Assembly: GCA_028277025.1 (NCBI GenBank)
Contig: JAPYVG010000021.1
Location: forward strand, 1-30,753
Direction: 5' to 3'
From: Sulfolobaceae archaeon
Lineage (GTDB): Archaea; Thermoproteota; Thermoprotei_A; Sulfolobales; Sulfolobaceae
Length of the DNA: 30,753 nucleotides
Below the pieces are notes generated by a model that worked only from the letters and a program-made list of their open reading frames with translations, ran no database searches and was not told the DNA's origin. The translations under genes and the position numbers were made by a program. Shown one piece after another: positions 1-6,562 of this stretch. The stretch's first letter is position 1. Every line of letters begins with the position of its first letter.

Positions 1-55
1 TCGAGAGGTGGTTCGCAACCTATTTCCTTATCTATAACATCCTTTACTGCCCGGT
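1..55 (-). other. Open reverse frame at the left edge, possible gene fragment
   Basis: On the reverse strand the frame entering the window edge is open and reads roughly RAVKDVIDKEIGCEPPL, which looks like coding sequence. No start codon is visible before the upstream in-frame stop near position 66, so this is either the inside of a broken gene or chance. The product is not recognised. Confidence 0.2.
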
Positions 56-95
56 GTATTTGTTAGATAAGGGGGTGATAATAAATGTAAATATT

Positions 96-274
96 TCAAA
101 TGAGTGAAAATGTTGTCCACACTCTCCCTCTTAAGAAGTCAATTAATATATCAGTACCTAAACATCTTTATTCCATTTCTCCCATTGCTTTTCTAAGTCT
201 CTAAACAACTTATCAACCTCTTTATCGCTCATAATTTGGAAGGATAATTTAACATTCCAAGTAGAAGGTAATCT
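96..274 (-). pseudogene. Remnant of a VapBC-like toxin-antitoxin pair
   Basis: On the reverse strand a frame from about 274 to 158 ends in an acidic, lysine-rich tail (MSDKEVDKLFRDLEKQW and onward, stop at 158-160) of the kind seen at the C-terminus of small antitoxins. Overlapping its stop in another frame is GTDILIDFLRGR, which matches the first strand and first catalytic aspartate of PIN-domain VapC toxins. The toxin frame stops at 96-98 after about 20 codons, so the PIN domain is missing and the module cannot work. The overlap of antitoxin end and toxin start is the usual vapBC order. The antitoxin family is inferred mainly from this context. The PIN motif is the stronger evidence. Confidence 0.4.
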
Positions 275-448
275 TTACATAGAAGGGTTTACTTCTTTAC
301 GTAACTATTATTTTTAATCGAGTTAGATACCACTTCGGTTCACGTTCAATAGCAAGAAAGAATCCCATTCTTGTACACTATCAGATTTAACCTTGGAATA
401 GTTCTATCCTTTTAATTATTTCATCGATAAAGAGAAAGTTTACTCGAG
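275..448. other. Intergenic, no intact gene seen
   Basis: AT-rich stretch between the toxin-antitoxin remnant and the epimerase gene. The reverse strand has one short coding-like run (MGFFLAIEREPKWYL and onward, about 330-400), but stops surround it in all frames. It may be further decayed coding DNA. No promoter or RNA gene could be supported. Confidence 0.3.
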
Positions 449-1231
449 CTACGGAAAGCTAACCCTAAACTTAACGTTAAACGAAACCTCCTTACCCGGT
501 TGTAAGATAGTTAAACCCATGCCGTTATGATAAGCATCTGGCGCACCGCTCATAGGCTCTATTGCGACGGCGTTAGGAACTGTATACACTTGCACGAAGT
601 CCAAACCCTCCTTTTCAATCTCAACCCTTGAGTATGAAGATGTCAACGTCACAACCCTCCCTTTGATTATGAAACAGTCATCGTAAACGCCCCTTACCAA
701 CTCATAATCCACAACCTCCCCAGTAGGGATTTTGTTTACGCTAACGCATTTCTTAACTTTCTTAGGATTTATCTCCCAATCCTCGCTTACTATGAAATAG
801 GGGTGAAAACCCACCGTCAGTGGTGCATCTTTTTCACCAACATTTTTAATACTTAAACTTACTGAAATCCCGTCATTTAATAACCGGTACTCAGTCTGTA
901 AAGAAAGTATAGATGGATAACCCTCGTGGGTTAGGGTAAGTGATAGTCTCACGAGATCACTCTTCAATTCTCTAACATCCCATATTTTATCCATTACTAA
1001 ACCGTGAATTGCGTTACCCTCAGCGTTCTTAGGTAGTTGATAAACTATCCCTTTCCACTCATAAACACCTCCTTTAACCCTATTGGCATAAGGTATTAGA
1101 AGTGCCATCCCTCCTCTAGTTTGTCTTTCTTTCCCTTCTAAAATCACGTCTTTATCGTTAATCTTCAAACTGTAGAGGTATGCCCCCTTTTCGAGGACTA
1201 CAGCTTTAACTTCTCCCCTTTGGAGTAGCAT
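449..1231 (-). CDS. Aldose 1-epimerase family protein (galactose mutarotase-like)
   Basis: Predicted cytosolic enzyme interconverting the alpha and beta anomers of hexoses. The 260-residue protein has the family's landmarks in order: an arginine in the early NRVKGGVYEWKG motif (residues 50-61), the IHG histidine (His76), GFHPYF with the second histidine (His143), and the glutamate in AIEPMSG (Glu225). In characterised GalM enzymes the two histidines and this glutamate form the active site, so it is probably active. It is shorter than GalM (about 340 residues), as expected for archaeal and YeaD-like members, and the sugar specificity cannot be told from sequence. The ATG at 1231 lies 29 bp from the divergent trmO start, so both genes share one small promoter region. 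Hexose-6-phosphate epimerase activity is an alternative. Confidence 0.85.
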   Translation of the reverse strand: MLLQRGEVKAVVLEKGAYLYSLKINDKDVILEGKERQTRGGMALLIPYANRVKGGVYEWKGIVYQLPKNAEGNAIHGLVMDKIWDVRELKSDLVRLSLTLTHEGYPSILSLQTEYRLLNDGISVSLSIKNVGEKDAPLTVGFHPYFIVSEDWEINPKKVKKCVSVNKIPTGEVVDYELVRGVYDDCFIIKGRVVTLTSSYSRVEIEKEGLDFVQVYTVPNAVAIEPMSGAPDAYHNGMGLTILQPGKEVSFNVKFRVSFP

Positions 1232-1260
1232 AAATAAAAAAGTGTGTCAAAGATTAAATT
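1232..1260. promoter_or_regulatory. 29-bp divergent promoter between the epimerase gene and trmO
   Basis: The two divergent ATG codons are 29 bp apart. The forward strand begins with AAATAAAAAAG, about 25 bp before the trmO ATG, consistent with a leaderless transcript. The reverse strand has a weaker AATTTAATC at the other end. The two promoters must overlap, so polymerase binding in the two directions may interfere. Confidence 0.4.
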
Positions 1261-1752
1261 ATGATACTCAAACAGATCGGTGTGGTAAAGCATAAATACA
1301 ATGATGACGAGGTAAGGAAAAGTATAAACGGCGTAGATGCCGTGATTGAAATTTTCCCGGAATATGAAGAGGGTTTAAAGGGAATTGACGGCTTTTCCCA
1401 CATAATAGTTGTATCATACCTTGATAGGGTTAAGGACTACGTGCTGACTGTTAAACCGAGAGGGTTACTAAAGTTCGGGTTGAGGTTGGAAGAATTACCG
1501 GAACTTGGAGTGTTTAGTACTGACTCACCGGCCAGACCTAACCCTATAGGAATTTCAGTAGTTAAGCTCAAGAAGAGAGTTGTAAGGGAGTTATATGTAG
1601 AGGGATGTGATCTCTTTAATAACACACCGGTTATTGATATTAAACCTTTAACCACGGATAAAATACCGGAAAACGTGAGGTTTCCGGATTGGTATGAGAG
1701 GTTACTTAGGCTAGCTAAGGAGAGGAGTGGTATTGACTTAAGAAAGGTGTGA
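1261..1752 (+). CDS. trmO: tRNA (N6-threonylcarbamoyladenosine-37) methyltransferase, TrmO/TsaA family
   Basis: SAM-dependent enzyme that adds a methyl group to the t6A base next to the anticodon of certain tRNAs; TrmO has an unusual beta-barrel methyltransferase fold. The signature TDSPARPNPIG (residues 87-97) is present and intact, preceded by GIDGFSHIIVVSYLDR (41-56), which is also typical. The 163-residue length fits the archaeal form, which lacks the extra C-terminal domain of the bacterial enzyme. The gene ends 4 bp before the convergent MFS gene. The family is clear; the exact tRNA substrate in this organism is inferred. Confidence 0.88.
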   Translation: MILKQIGVVKHKYNDDEVRKSINGVDAVIEIFPEYEEGLKGIDGFSHIIVVSYLDRVKDYVLTVKPRGLLKFGLRLEELPELGVFSTDSPARPNPIGISVVKLKKRVVRELYVEGCDLFNNTPVIDIKPLTTDKIPENVRFPDWYERLLRLAKERSGIDLRKV

Positions 1753-1756
1753 AAAA

Positions 1757-3238
1757 TCACTTTGATAATTGCTGTGTAGTTTCTTCTTTTCTCTCTTCCC
1801 TTACATTTCCTCTCTCAAACTTAATATTGATCGCAAGGAGTGATAACGAGAACATTACTATCGCTATTCCCATTGCAACTAAGTAGTTTAATGAGAAGCT
1901 GTAGTCTGAAGGCAATGAAACTGGCATATAAACAATTTTGCCATTAACGTATAAGGGATAAACTATACTGGTCTGGAAAGTCCCCATGATTGCGCCAGTA
2001 ACAGCTGGCCCCATGGTTCCTCCTAAAAGCCTGAAGACTGTGTTTAATGAAGTGGCAATACCCATGTATTGTCTTTCCACTGAAAACACTAGAATGTTTA
2101 TTAAAGAGACGTTAAGTAGGGCAGCCGCTAAATTAGCTAGTGATGCAAACCCTATGATTATTGGTAATCCGGAATTCCCGATTATTAGTGACAGTATTAG
2201 GTAAGAGGGTATTAGCATTGCCGAGCCAAAAATTAGTACGGGTTTTGGCCCCTTAACTGAAATTACTCTCCCAGCAACTATACTCCCTATCATTTGTATT
2301 AAAGCTAATGGGATTAACCATAACCCTGTCGATAATATGTCTAGTCCGAAACCTACCGGTCTAGGTTCCTCCAGTAAGTAAGTTAGGGTTTGGTAAGCCA
2401 TAAATAGTGCAAACCCTGCTACAATTGCCGCAACGTTTGCAATAAATACGTTCCTCCTCTTCATTAAATACAAGGGCATTAGAGGGGATTTAGCCTTCCT
2501 CTCCTCTACGAAGAAAAACGCGAAGAGCGTGATGGAGACCGTTATACTCCCTAAAGTCACTGCGGAAGTCCAACCGTATGTAGGTGCTTCCGTTAATCCG
2601 AATATGAATAATCCTAAGGCTGAGCCCAATAATACAACTCCTAAATAATCGATTGTGGTTTGTAGTCTAACCCTTGATTCCCTAATGTAAAAGTGGATAA
2701 GGATTGCTAATGTTATAACGACCGGGATTACCGTATGGTAAGTGTATTGCCAACCGAAGTTCTGTGCAATGTAACCGCCTAAAGGTAATGCTATCGCACT
2801 GCCCACTCCGAACATTGCACTAACAAGTCCTTGTGCTTTAGGAACTAGGTTAGGCGGAAATTCCTCCCTTATTAGGCTGAAGGCTAGGGGAAACATTGCA
2901 AGCCCAAGCCCTTGTATTGCCCTAAATATAAGTAGTGCCGTAAAGTTTGGTGAAAAACCCGTTAAAGTTACTCCTAATGCGTAAATCCAAATTACTATTT
3001 CTAACACTCTCTTCTTACCGTATAAATCCCCTAATTTTCCAGCTATTGGGTTCATTACGGTTCCGGTTAATAAGTAAATTGATAAAACCCAACTGACAAT
3101 AGCTGACGATACTCCGAATTCGCTTGCAATTGACGGCAAAGCGGGGATTAACATTCCTTCAGTATACATTACAGCTACAGCTAATGGTGCTAAAATTACT
3201 AGTGCTTTGTAAGCGTACTTAAGGTCGTATTCAGGCAT
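1757..3238 (-). CDS. MFS transporter, DHA2 (EmrB/QacA-like) drug:H+ antiporter family
   Basis: Integral membrane protein of 493 residues, the size of the 14-helix DHA2 branch of the major facilitator superfamily, which exports drugs or other toxic compounds in exchange for protons. The loop after helix 2 carries GKLGDLYGKKRVLE (motif A), followed by LLIFRAIQGLGLAMFPLAF. The antiporter motif C region is visible as GVGSAIALPLGGYI. The C-terminal tail is short, charged and cytosolic (ERGNVREERKEETTQQLSK). The ATG at 3238 is preceded on the coding strand by AAATTTAAGATATATC, an AT-rich candidate promoter. The substrate is unknown. No regulator gene is adjacent, unlike many multidrug pumps. Confidence 0.85.
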   Translation of the reverse strand: MPEYDLKYAYKALVILAPLAVAVMYTEGMLIPALPSIASEFGVSSAIVSWVLSIYLLTGTVMNPIAGKLGDLYGKKRVLEIVIWIYALGVTLTGFSPNFTALLIFRAIQGLGLAMFPLAFSLIREEFPPNLVPKAQGLVSAMFGVGSAIALPLGGYIAQNFGWQYTYHTVIPVVITLAILIHFYIRESRVRLQTTIDYLGVVLLGSALGLFIFGLTEAPTYGWTSAVTLGSITVSITLFAFFFVEERKAKSPLMPLYLMKRRNVFIANVAAIVAGFALFMAYQTLTYLLEEPRPVGFGLDILSTGLWLIPLALIQMIGSIVAGRVISVKGPKPVLIFGSAMLIPSYLILSLIIGNSGLPIIIGFASLANLAAALLNVSLINILVFSVERQYMGIATSLNTVFRLLGGTMGPAVTGAIMGTFQTSIVYPLYVNGKIVYMPVSLPSDYSFSLNYLVAMGIAIVMFSLSLLAINIKFERGNVREERKEETTQQLSK

Positions 3239-3393
3239 ACTTAGATATATCTTAAATTTGATTAAAAGCTTATGTTTAAATTAAACTGATAAAGTGAAAG
3301 GAAAGCTTAGCCCCCCTATCTAATTTCGAAAACCTTATGGTACTTAACCCTTCCTTGTTTATAACGTGAACTCTACTGGTGCATAAAAGGAAG

Positions 3394-3543
3394 TCAAAAG
3401 CCCTTTTTTGCCAGTAACCATACATTTATTACAACACCTAAATCATCAAGAGTTTCTATAAGCTCAGCCCTAATGTAGGCTTGACTATTAATTTTTCTTC
3501 CCACTGAAAAGTTGTTTAAAAATTTGTTGAAGACCCAATATAT
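3394..3543 (-). other. Short coding-like frame, possible gene remnant
   Basis: Within the 309-bp gap between two MFS genes, the reverse strand has an open frame of about 50 codons ending at 3394. It includes AYIRAELIETLDDLGVV, whose composition resembles real protein. No ATG lies in frame; an internal GTG would leave only about 36 codons. It could be the C-terminus of a lost gene or a very small gene. The product is not recognised. The rest of the gap (3239-3393) shows only the promoter region of the upstream MFS gene. Confidence 0.22.
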
Positions 3544-3547
3544 TCCC

Positions 3548-4627
3548 CTAACCCTTTACGTTTCTAAAAAGTGTATAAAACACTATTGTAGAGGCCGAAT
3601 ATAGCATTCCAGTTATCAGAAAAGGTAGGATTAAGTTACCCTCGTTAAAAAGATAACCCCCAAAAGTAGGTGCAAACGCTCTAGGAATGGAATCAATTAG
3701 TTGTATTAGACTACCAGCCCTACTCCTCTCATCCCTAGGTATTAGACTCATTACTAAGGCGTTGAAAACTGGTGAAGCCATGTTCATTAGAGCGTTTCTC
3801 AAAACATATATTACTGATGCTATGAAAAACGTTGGCGAGAAGGGGAGAACGAAGAGCAAAATGATTGCCAAAACATGAGTATAAACTATTGTCTTAACTC
3901 TTCCTAACCTCTCGGCTAACCATGAGGAGTAAATTACAGCTAAAGCTAGAGTTAATTCTGAGGCCATGAAAACTGGGGAGAGTTGTGAAGCTGTCACGTT
4001 AAACCTAAGCCTGTACCATAAGGACATGAGCGGGAGAATTAGACCAGCCCCGAAGCCTATTAAAGCTTCTGGTAAGAACTTCCATATAGTTGGGAGTGAA
4101 GATAACTTAACTTTGCCTCCACCTCTATACTCCTCCCTTATCGTGAGCAAAAGGGAGAATGAGATTAAGGAGACTAAAAACTCTAAGAGAAAAATTTCAC
4201 TATAATTTAGAAACAATGGTAAGGAAGACCCTATCACACTGAAAACGATGCTTAAAGCAGTTTGATAGCTATAAATCCTCTCGAGTCTTTTAGCCTTATC
4301 GGCTAAAATCGCATTTATTAGAGCCCCGCTACCCCATCCTACCATGAAGATGTACGCATAAACGAATTTCAAGTAAAAGAGGAAGATGAAAATTGCTGAC
4401 AAACCCCTACTTAACAGAGCGAATTTCTTCCTACCATATAAATCCCCCAATATCGAGAATATGAAACCTTCAATAGATGAGACAAGAATTGCCGAGGTAA
4501 AGAGGACTCCAATAAATAATGGGGAGAGATGAAGAGAGAGTAAATAAAGGGAAACCACTATAGTGTTCGCTCCCCAGATTATACCACTAATTGACGTTGA
4601 AAGTATAAGTCTGTATACCTCGTCCAT
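3548..4627 (-). CDS. MFS transporter, 12-helix type
   Basis: Polytopic membrane protein of 359 residues with about 10-12 hydrophobic helices. The conserved loop between helices 2 and 3 is GDLYGRKKFALLSRG, the MFS motif A, and a second-half equivalent reads WLAERLGRVKTIVYTHVLA. At 359 residues it is shorter than the usual 400, so some loops are very short. The ATG at 4627 has TTTTAAGAAC about 25 bp upstream on its strand, consistent with a leaderless message. The substrate is unknown. It is not obviously a copy of the DHA2 pump downstream, since the sizes and sequences differ widely. Confidence 0.8.
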   Translation of the reverse strand: MDEVYRLILSTSISGIIWGANTIVVSLYLLSLHLSPLFIGVLFTSAILVSSIEGFIFSILGDLYGRKKFALLSRGLSAIFIFLFYLKFVYAYIFMVGWGSGALINAILADKAKRLERIYSYQTALSIVFSVIGSSLPLFLNYSEIFLLEFLVSLISFSLLLTIREEYRGGGKVKLSSLPTIWKFLPEALIGFGAGLILPLMSLWYRLRFNVTASQLSPVFMASELTLALAVIYSSWLAERLGRVKTIVYTHVLAIILLFVLPFSPTFFIASVIYVLRNALMNMASPVFNALVMSLIPRDERSRAGSLIQLIDSIPRAFAPTFGGYLFNEGNLILPFLITGMLYSASTIVFYTLFRNVKG

Positions 4628-4804
4628 GGCTTTGATTTGTAATTAGTTCTTAAAAGTTGTTCGGTCAAGTACATATGAGAGTAACCCACCAATGGACTTT
4701 TACAAGGTTTAATCCTAGTTAACTCTTACAAACGTGTGCATTAAATCACTGATGAGGTTTTTACAAAAGGTAAAAATTCCCAAGAAGGGTGGAGTGATTA
4801 TAGT

Positions 4805-4935
4805 TTAACTTTTTGTAAGTTAGTAATGCTAATGTCGCTCTTACTTGGCTTAATGGGACTGTAGGAAAAGGACTAGGGCTCAGCGATTAAAGTCCCTCTT
4901 TAAGCTACCTAAAGTCGGGAACCCTTAACCTTCCG
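4805..4935 (+). mobile_element. Possible decayed IS200/IS605-type right end
   Basis: The 334-bp gap 4628-4961 has no gene. At its right part, short coding-like pieces in changing frames (SNANVALTWLNGTVGKG, then AIKVPL) precede a small hairpin, CTTCC-loop-GGAAG near 4920, followed by AAGTCA. In Sulfolobales the end of tnpB elements often shows a broken reading frame, a subterminal hairpin and such a terminal sequence. The resemblance is weak and was judged by eye. It could be coincidental. Confidence 0.25.
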
Positions 4936-4961
4936 GGATTAGGAAGAAAGTCAGTGAAAAC

Positions 4962-6017
4962 TCAACATCTTGGCTTTCCAATCTCTCCCAATAACTTATC
5001 AGCGAGAACGTATTTCCTATCCTCTTTTATTAAGAAGGAATACTCGAGTAAGTTGTTAATTATTTCACCCACAGTCCCATCATTTATTTCCCTACCTTCT
5101 AAAGCCTCTAAGGAGTTCTTAATATCTTTCCAACTACAGCCCTCCTTACAAGTCTCAATTACCCTTAAATACCTTTTCTTATCCCTCCCACCTTCCCTCA
5201 AGAAACTACAGAACTCTCTTGTGAGCAATCTCTTTGCATACCTTTTAGTTTCAGAAAAAGCCTTGTCCTCATTCCCGTGTTTTGTGTAAGTATAACCGAA
5301 ATACGTTAACCAGCCTGGATTTCCTCCGAGTATTTCATACACTTTTTCAGCGTTAGTGAAGTTTATCCCTTGCTCCTTAAACCCCTCCTCTAAGAACTTT
5401 ATCGCAGTTTCCCTATCAAAAGGAGAGATGTTAATCTCCACGTGAGCCCTCCCGAATAACGGTGAGCCTTCATTTTCTAGTTTAAGGAATTTGTCCTTAA
5501 CCCTAACTTCGGAACCAGTTATTATAAAACTTAAGTGCTTCAAATTATCAAACGCGTAAGCTATAGAAGGTAAAACGTCATAACCCTTAAGTTTTATCAG
5601 TTCTTGTGCCTCATCAATTATTACGTAGACTGTCTTACCCTTTTCTTCAGCCCACTCATTTATTGACTCAAAAATGTCTGAGAGTTCAGCCTTTTCTTTA
5701 CCCCACTCAAAGTTCAGGGAAACTCCCATTATTTGAATCCCGCTTATGCGGAAATGGGATAAGAGGTCTTTATGCCTTCTTGCAATTCTATTTACCTCCC
5801 TCTCCAACGTCTTTATGAAATCCTTATATACGATGTACTCCCTATTCTCAAACTTCCTCATGTCGAGAAAGAGGTATGTCACTTTTAAGGAGTTTAGAAC
5901 TGACTTTACTAATGACGTTTTTCCAGTCCTCCTCAGTCCGATTATGACAATTAAAGGTGAGTCTAGTGAATTTTTCAATAATTTAATTTCATTTTCTCTG
6001 TCAAATATATCTTTCAA
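4962..6017 (-). CDS. Archaeal AAA+ ATPase (PF01637-type) with C-terminal winged helix; start codon apparently altered
   Basis: P-loop ATPase of the archaeal family common in thermoacidophile genomes and extrachromosomal elements; its cellular role is unknown. Visible are Walker A GLRRTGKTS (residues 27-35), Walker B VIIDEAQEL (132-140), a sensor-like FIITGSE (164-170) and a C-terminal helical or winged-helix part. The coordinates use a TTG at 6017. The family normally begins MLFDPRP-, and here the same frame reads LFDPRPKDN just upstream of the TTG, preceded by ACG (6047-6045) where ATG would be expected. A strong GGAGGGGG lies 8 nt before that ACG, and no ATG, GTG or TTG occurs between it and the upstream stop. 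Either ACG initiates, the TTG is used, or expression is damaged. The C-terminal region shares a perfect 42-bp inverted repeat with 6211-6252. Confidence 0.8.
   Translation of the reverse strand: MKDIFDRENEIKLLKNSLDSPLIVIIGLRRTGKTSLVKSVLNSLKVTYLFLDMRKFENREYIVYKDFIKTLEREVNRIARRHKDLLSHFRISGIQIMGVSLNFEWGKEKAELSDIFESINEWAEEKGKTVYVIIDEAQELIKLKGYDVLPSIAYAFDNLKHLSFIITGSEVRVKDKFLKLENEGSPLFGRAHVEINISPFDRETAIKFLEEGFKEQGINFTNAEKVYEILGGNPGWLTYFGYTYTKHGNEDKAFSETKRYAKRLLTREFCSFLREGGRDKKRYLRVIETCKEGCSWKDIKNSLEALEGREINDGTVGEIINNLLEYSFLIKEDRKYVLADKLLGEIGKPRC
5048..5089 (-). repeat. 42-bp perfect inverted repeat, copy inside the ATPase gene
   Basis: These 42 bases are identical, in inverted orientation, to 6211-6252. 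Here they encode the NDGTVGEIINNL part of the ATPase C-terminal domain. Flanking bases do not match beyond scattered positions. Confidence 0.9.
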
Positions 6018-6050
6018 GTTATCTTTTGGTCTAGGGTCAAATAACGTTTT

Positions 6051-6089
6051 ACTTACCCCCTCCTAAGTTACTTACCCCCTCCCAAGCTT
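6051..6089 (-). repeat. Tandem duplication of the ribosome-binding region before the ATPase
   Basis: A 19-20-bp unit, 6051-6069 and 6070-6089, is repeated head to tail with two single-base differences. On the coding strand each unit carries GGAGGGGGTAAGT, a very strong Shine-Dalgarno sequence. A TATA-like TTATAAAG (6094-6087) sits just upstream, so transcription would begin at about 6065 and include mainly the copy nearest the gene. Confidence 0.7.
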
Positions 6090-6202
6090 TATAATTTACT
6101 ACATCTCATTACAACCGAAATAAACCCCTTTATTAAGCGGAACAAAATTACACTCACGCATGACTATTTTACTTATCCTCACTAACATTACCTCCCGAAA
6201 AA

Positions 6203-6270
6203 CGTATCAAAAATAAATGATGGGACTGTGGGTGAAATAATTAACAACTTACAAGAGTTTTGTAATACAT
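6203..6270 (+). pseudogene. Fragment of a second PF01637-type ATPase
   Basis: The plus strand reads KINDGTVGEIINNLQEF, matching the C-terminal part of the ATPase on the opposite strand at 5048-5089 and identical to it at the DNA level over 42 bp (6211-6252). The frame stays open to a TAA at 6420-6422, but the following residues do not resemble the family. There is no upstream domain, so it cannot be a working gene by itself. The perfect identity implies a recent event rather than an old relic. Confidence 0.7.
6211..6252 (+). repeat. 42-bp perfect inverted repeat, second copy
   Basis: Identical in inverted orientation to 5048-5089. The two copies are separated by 1,121 bp that contain the promoter and about the first 310 codons of the ATPase gene. 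Confidence 0.9.
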
Positions 6271-6274
6271 CTAA

Positions 6275-6437
6275 TCAGATTAACGATCTAAAAGGAAGTC
6301 GCTCGAGGAGTAAAAGTTTGTATAAGTCATCTAGTCTTTTTTCAAAGCCTTATCCTAGGTCTTCAATTCTCGTCCTTGGCTGTTATATCAATAACCGGCT
6401 TCCTATCCGTGAAAAACTTTAAGTTAACTCGTTTTTA
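6275..6437 (-). pseudogene. Frameshifted coding remnant, unrecognised
   Basis: The reverse strand reads KFFTDRKPVIDITAKD, then after a one-base frame change RIEDLG, a stop, and GFEKRLDDLYKLLLLERLP. The runs join sensibly with one frameshift and one nonsense codon, which suggests a decayed gene piece of about 55 codons. The family is not recognised. The piece lies beside the inverted-repeat fragment in a disturbed region. The rest of the interval up to 6527 shows nothing else. Confidence 0.35.
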
Positions 6438-6527
6438 GAGTTGAGTAATGTTGCAGCTTACTAATTATATTCCCCTAACACGCACCCCGAGACGAAATAA
6501 ACGAATGATTGTGAGCAACTAGAAAAT

Positions 6528-6537
6528 GATAAATAAC
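6528..6537 (+). promoter_or_regulatory. TATA box of csx1
   Basis: TGATAAATAA lies about 30 bp before the csx1 ATG, placing the transcription start at or just before the start codon. No Shine-Dalgarno sequence is seen. Confidence 0.4.
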
Positions 6538-6562
6538 AGTGAATTCACAATTCTGATGTAGT

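Noticed and set aside
1..23. Palindrome GGTTCGCAACC at the left edge
   Set aside because: A short isolated palindrome with no nearby start site or partner; no function can be supported.
1437..1760. Long reverse frame opposite trmO
   Set aside because: Antisense shadow of a clearly recognised gene; its own sequence has no family character.
6228..6422. Plus-strand ORF as an independent gene
   Set aside because: Only its first part matches a protein family, and that part is the 42-bp repeated piece; the remainder is antisense to a coding-like remnant and is serine/lysine low-complexity.
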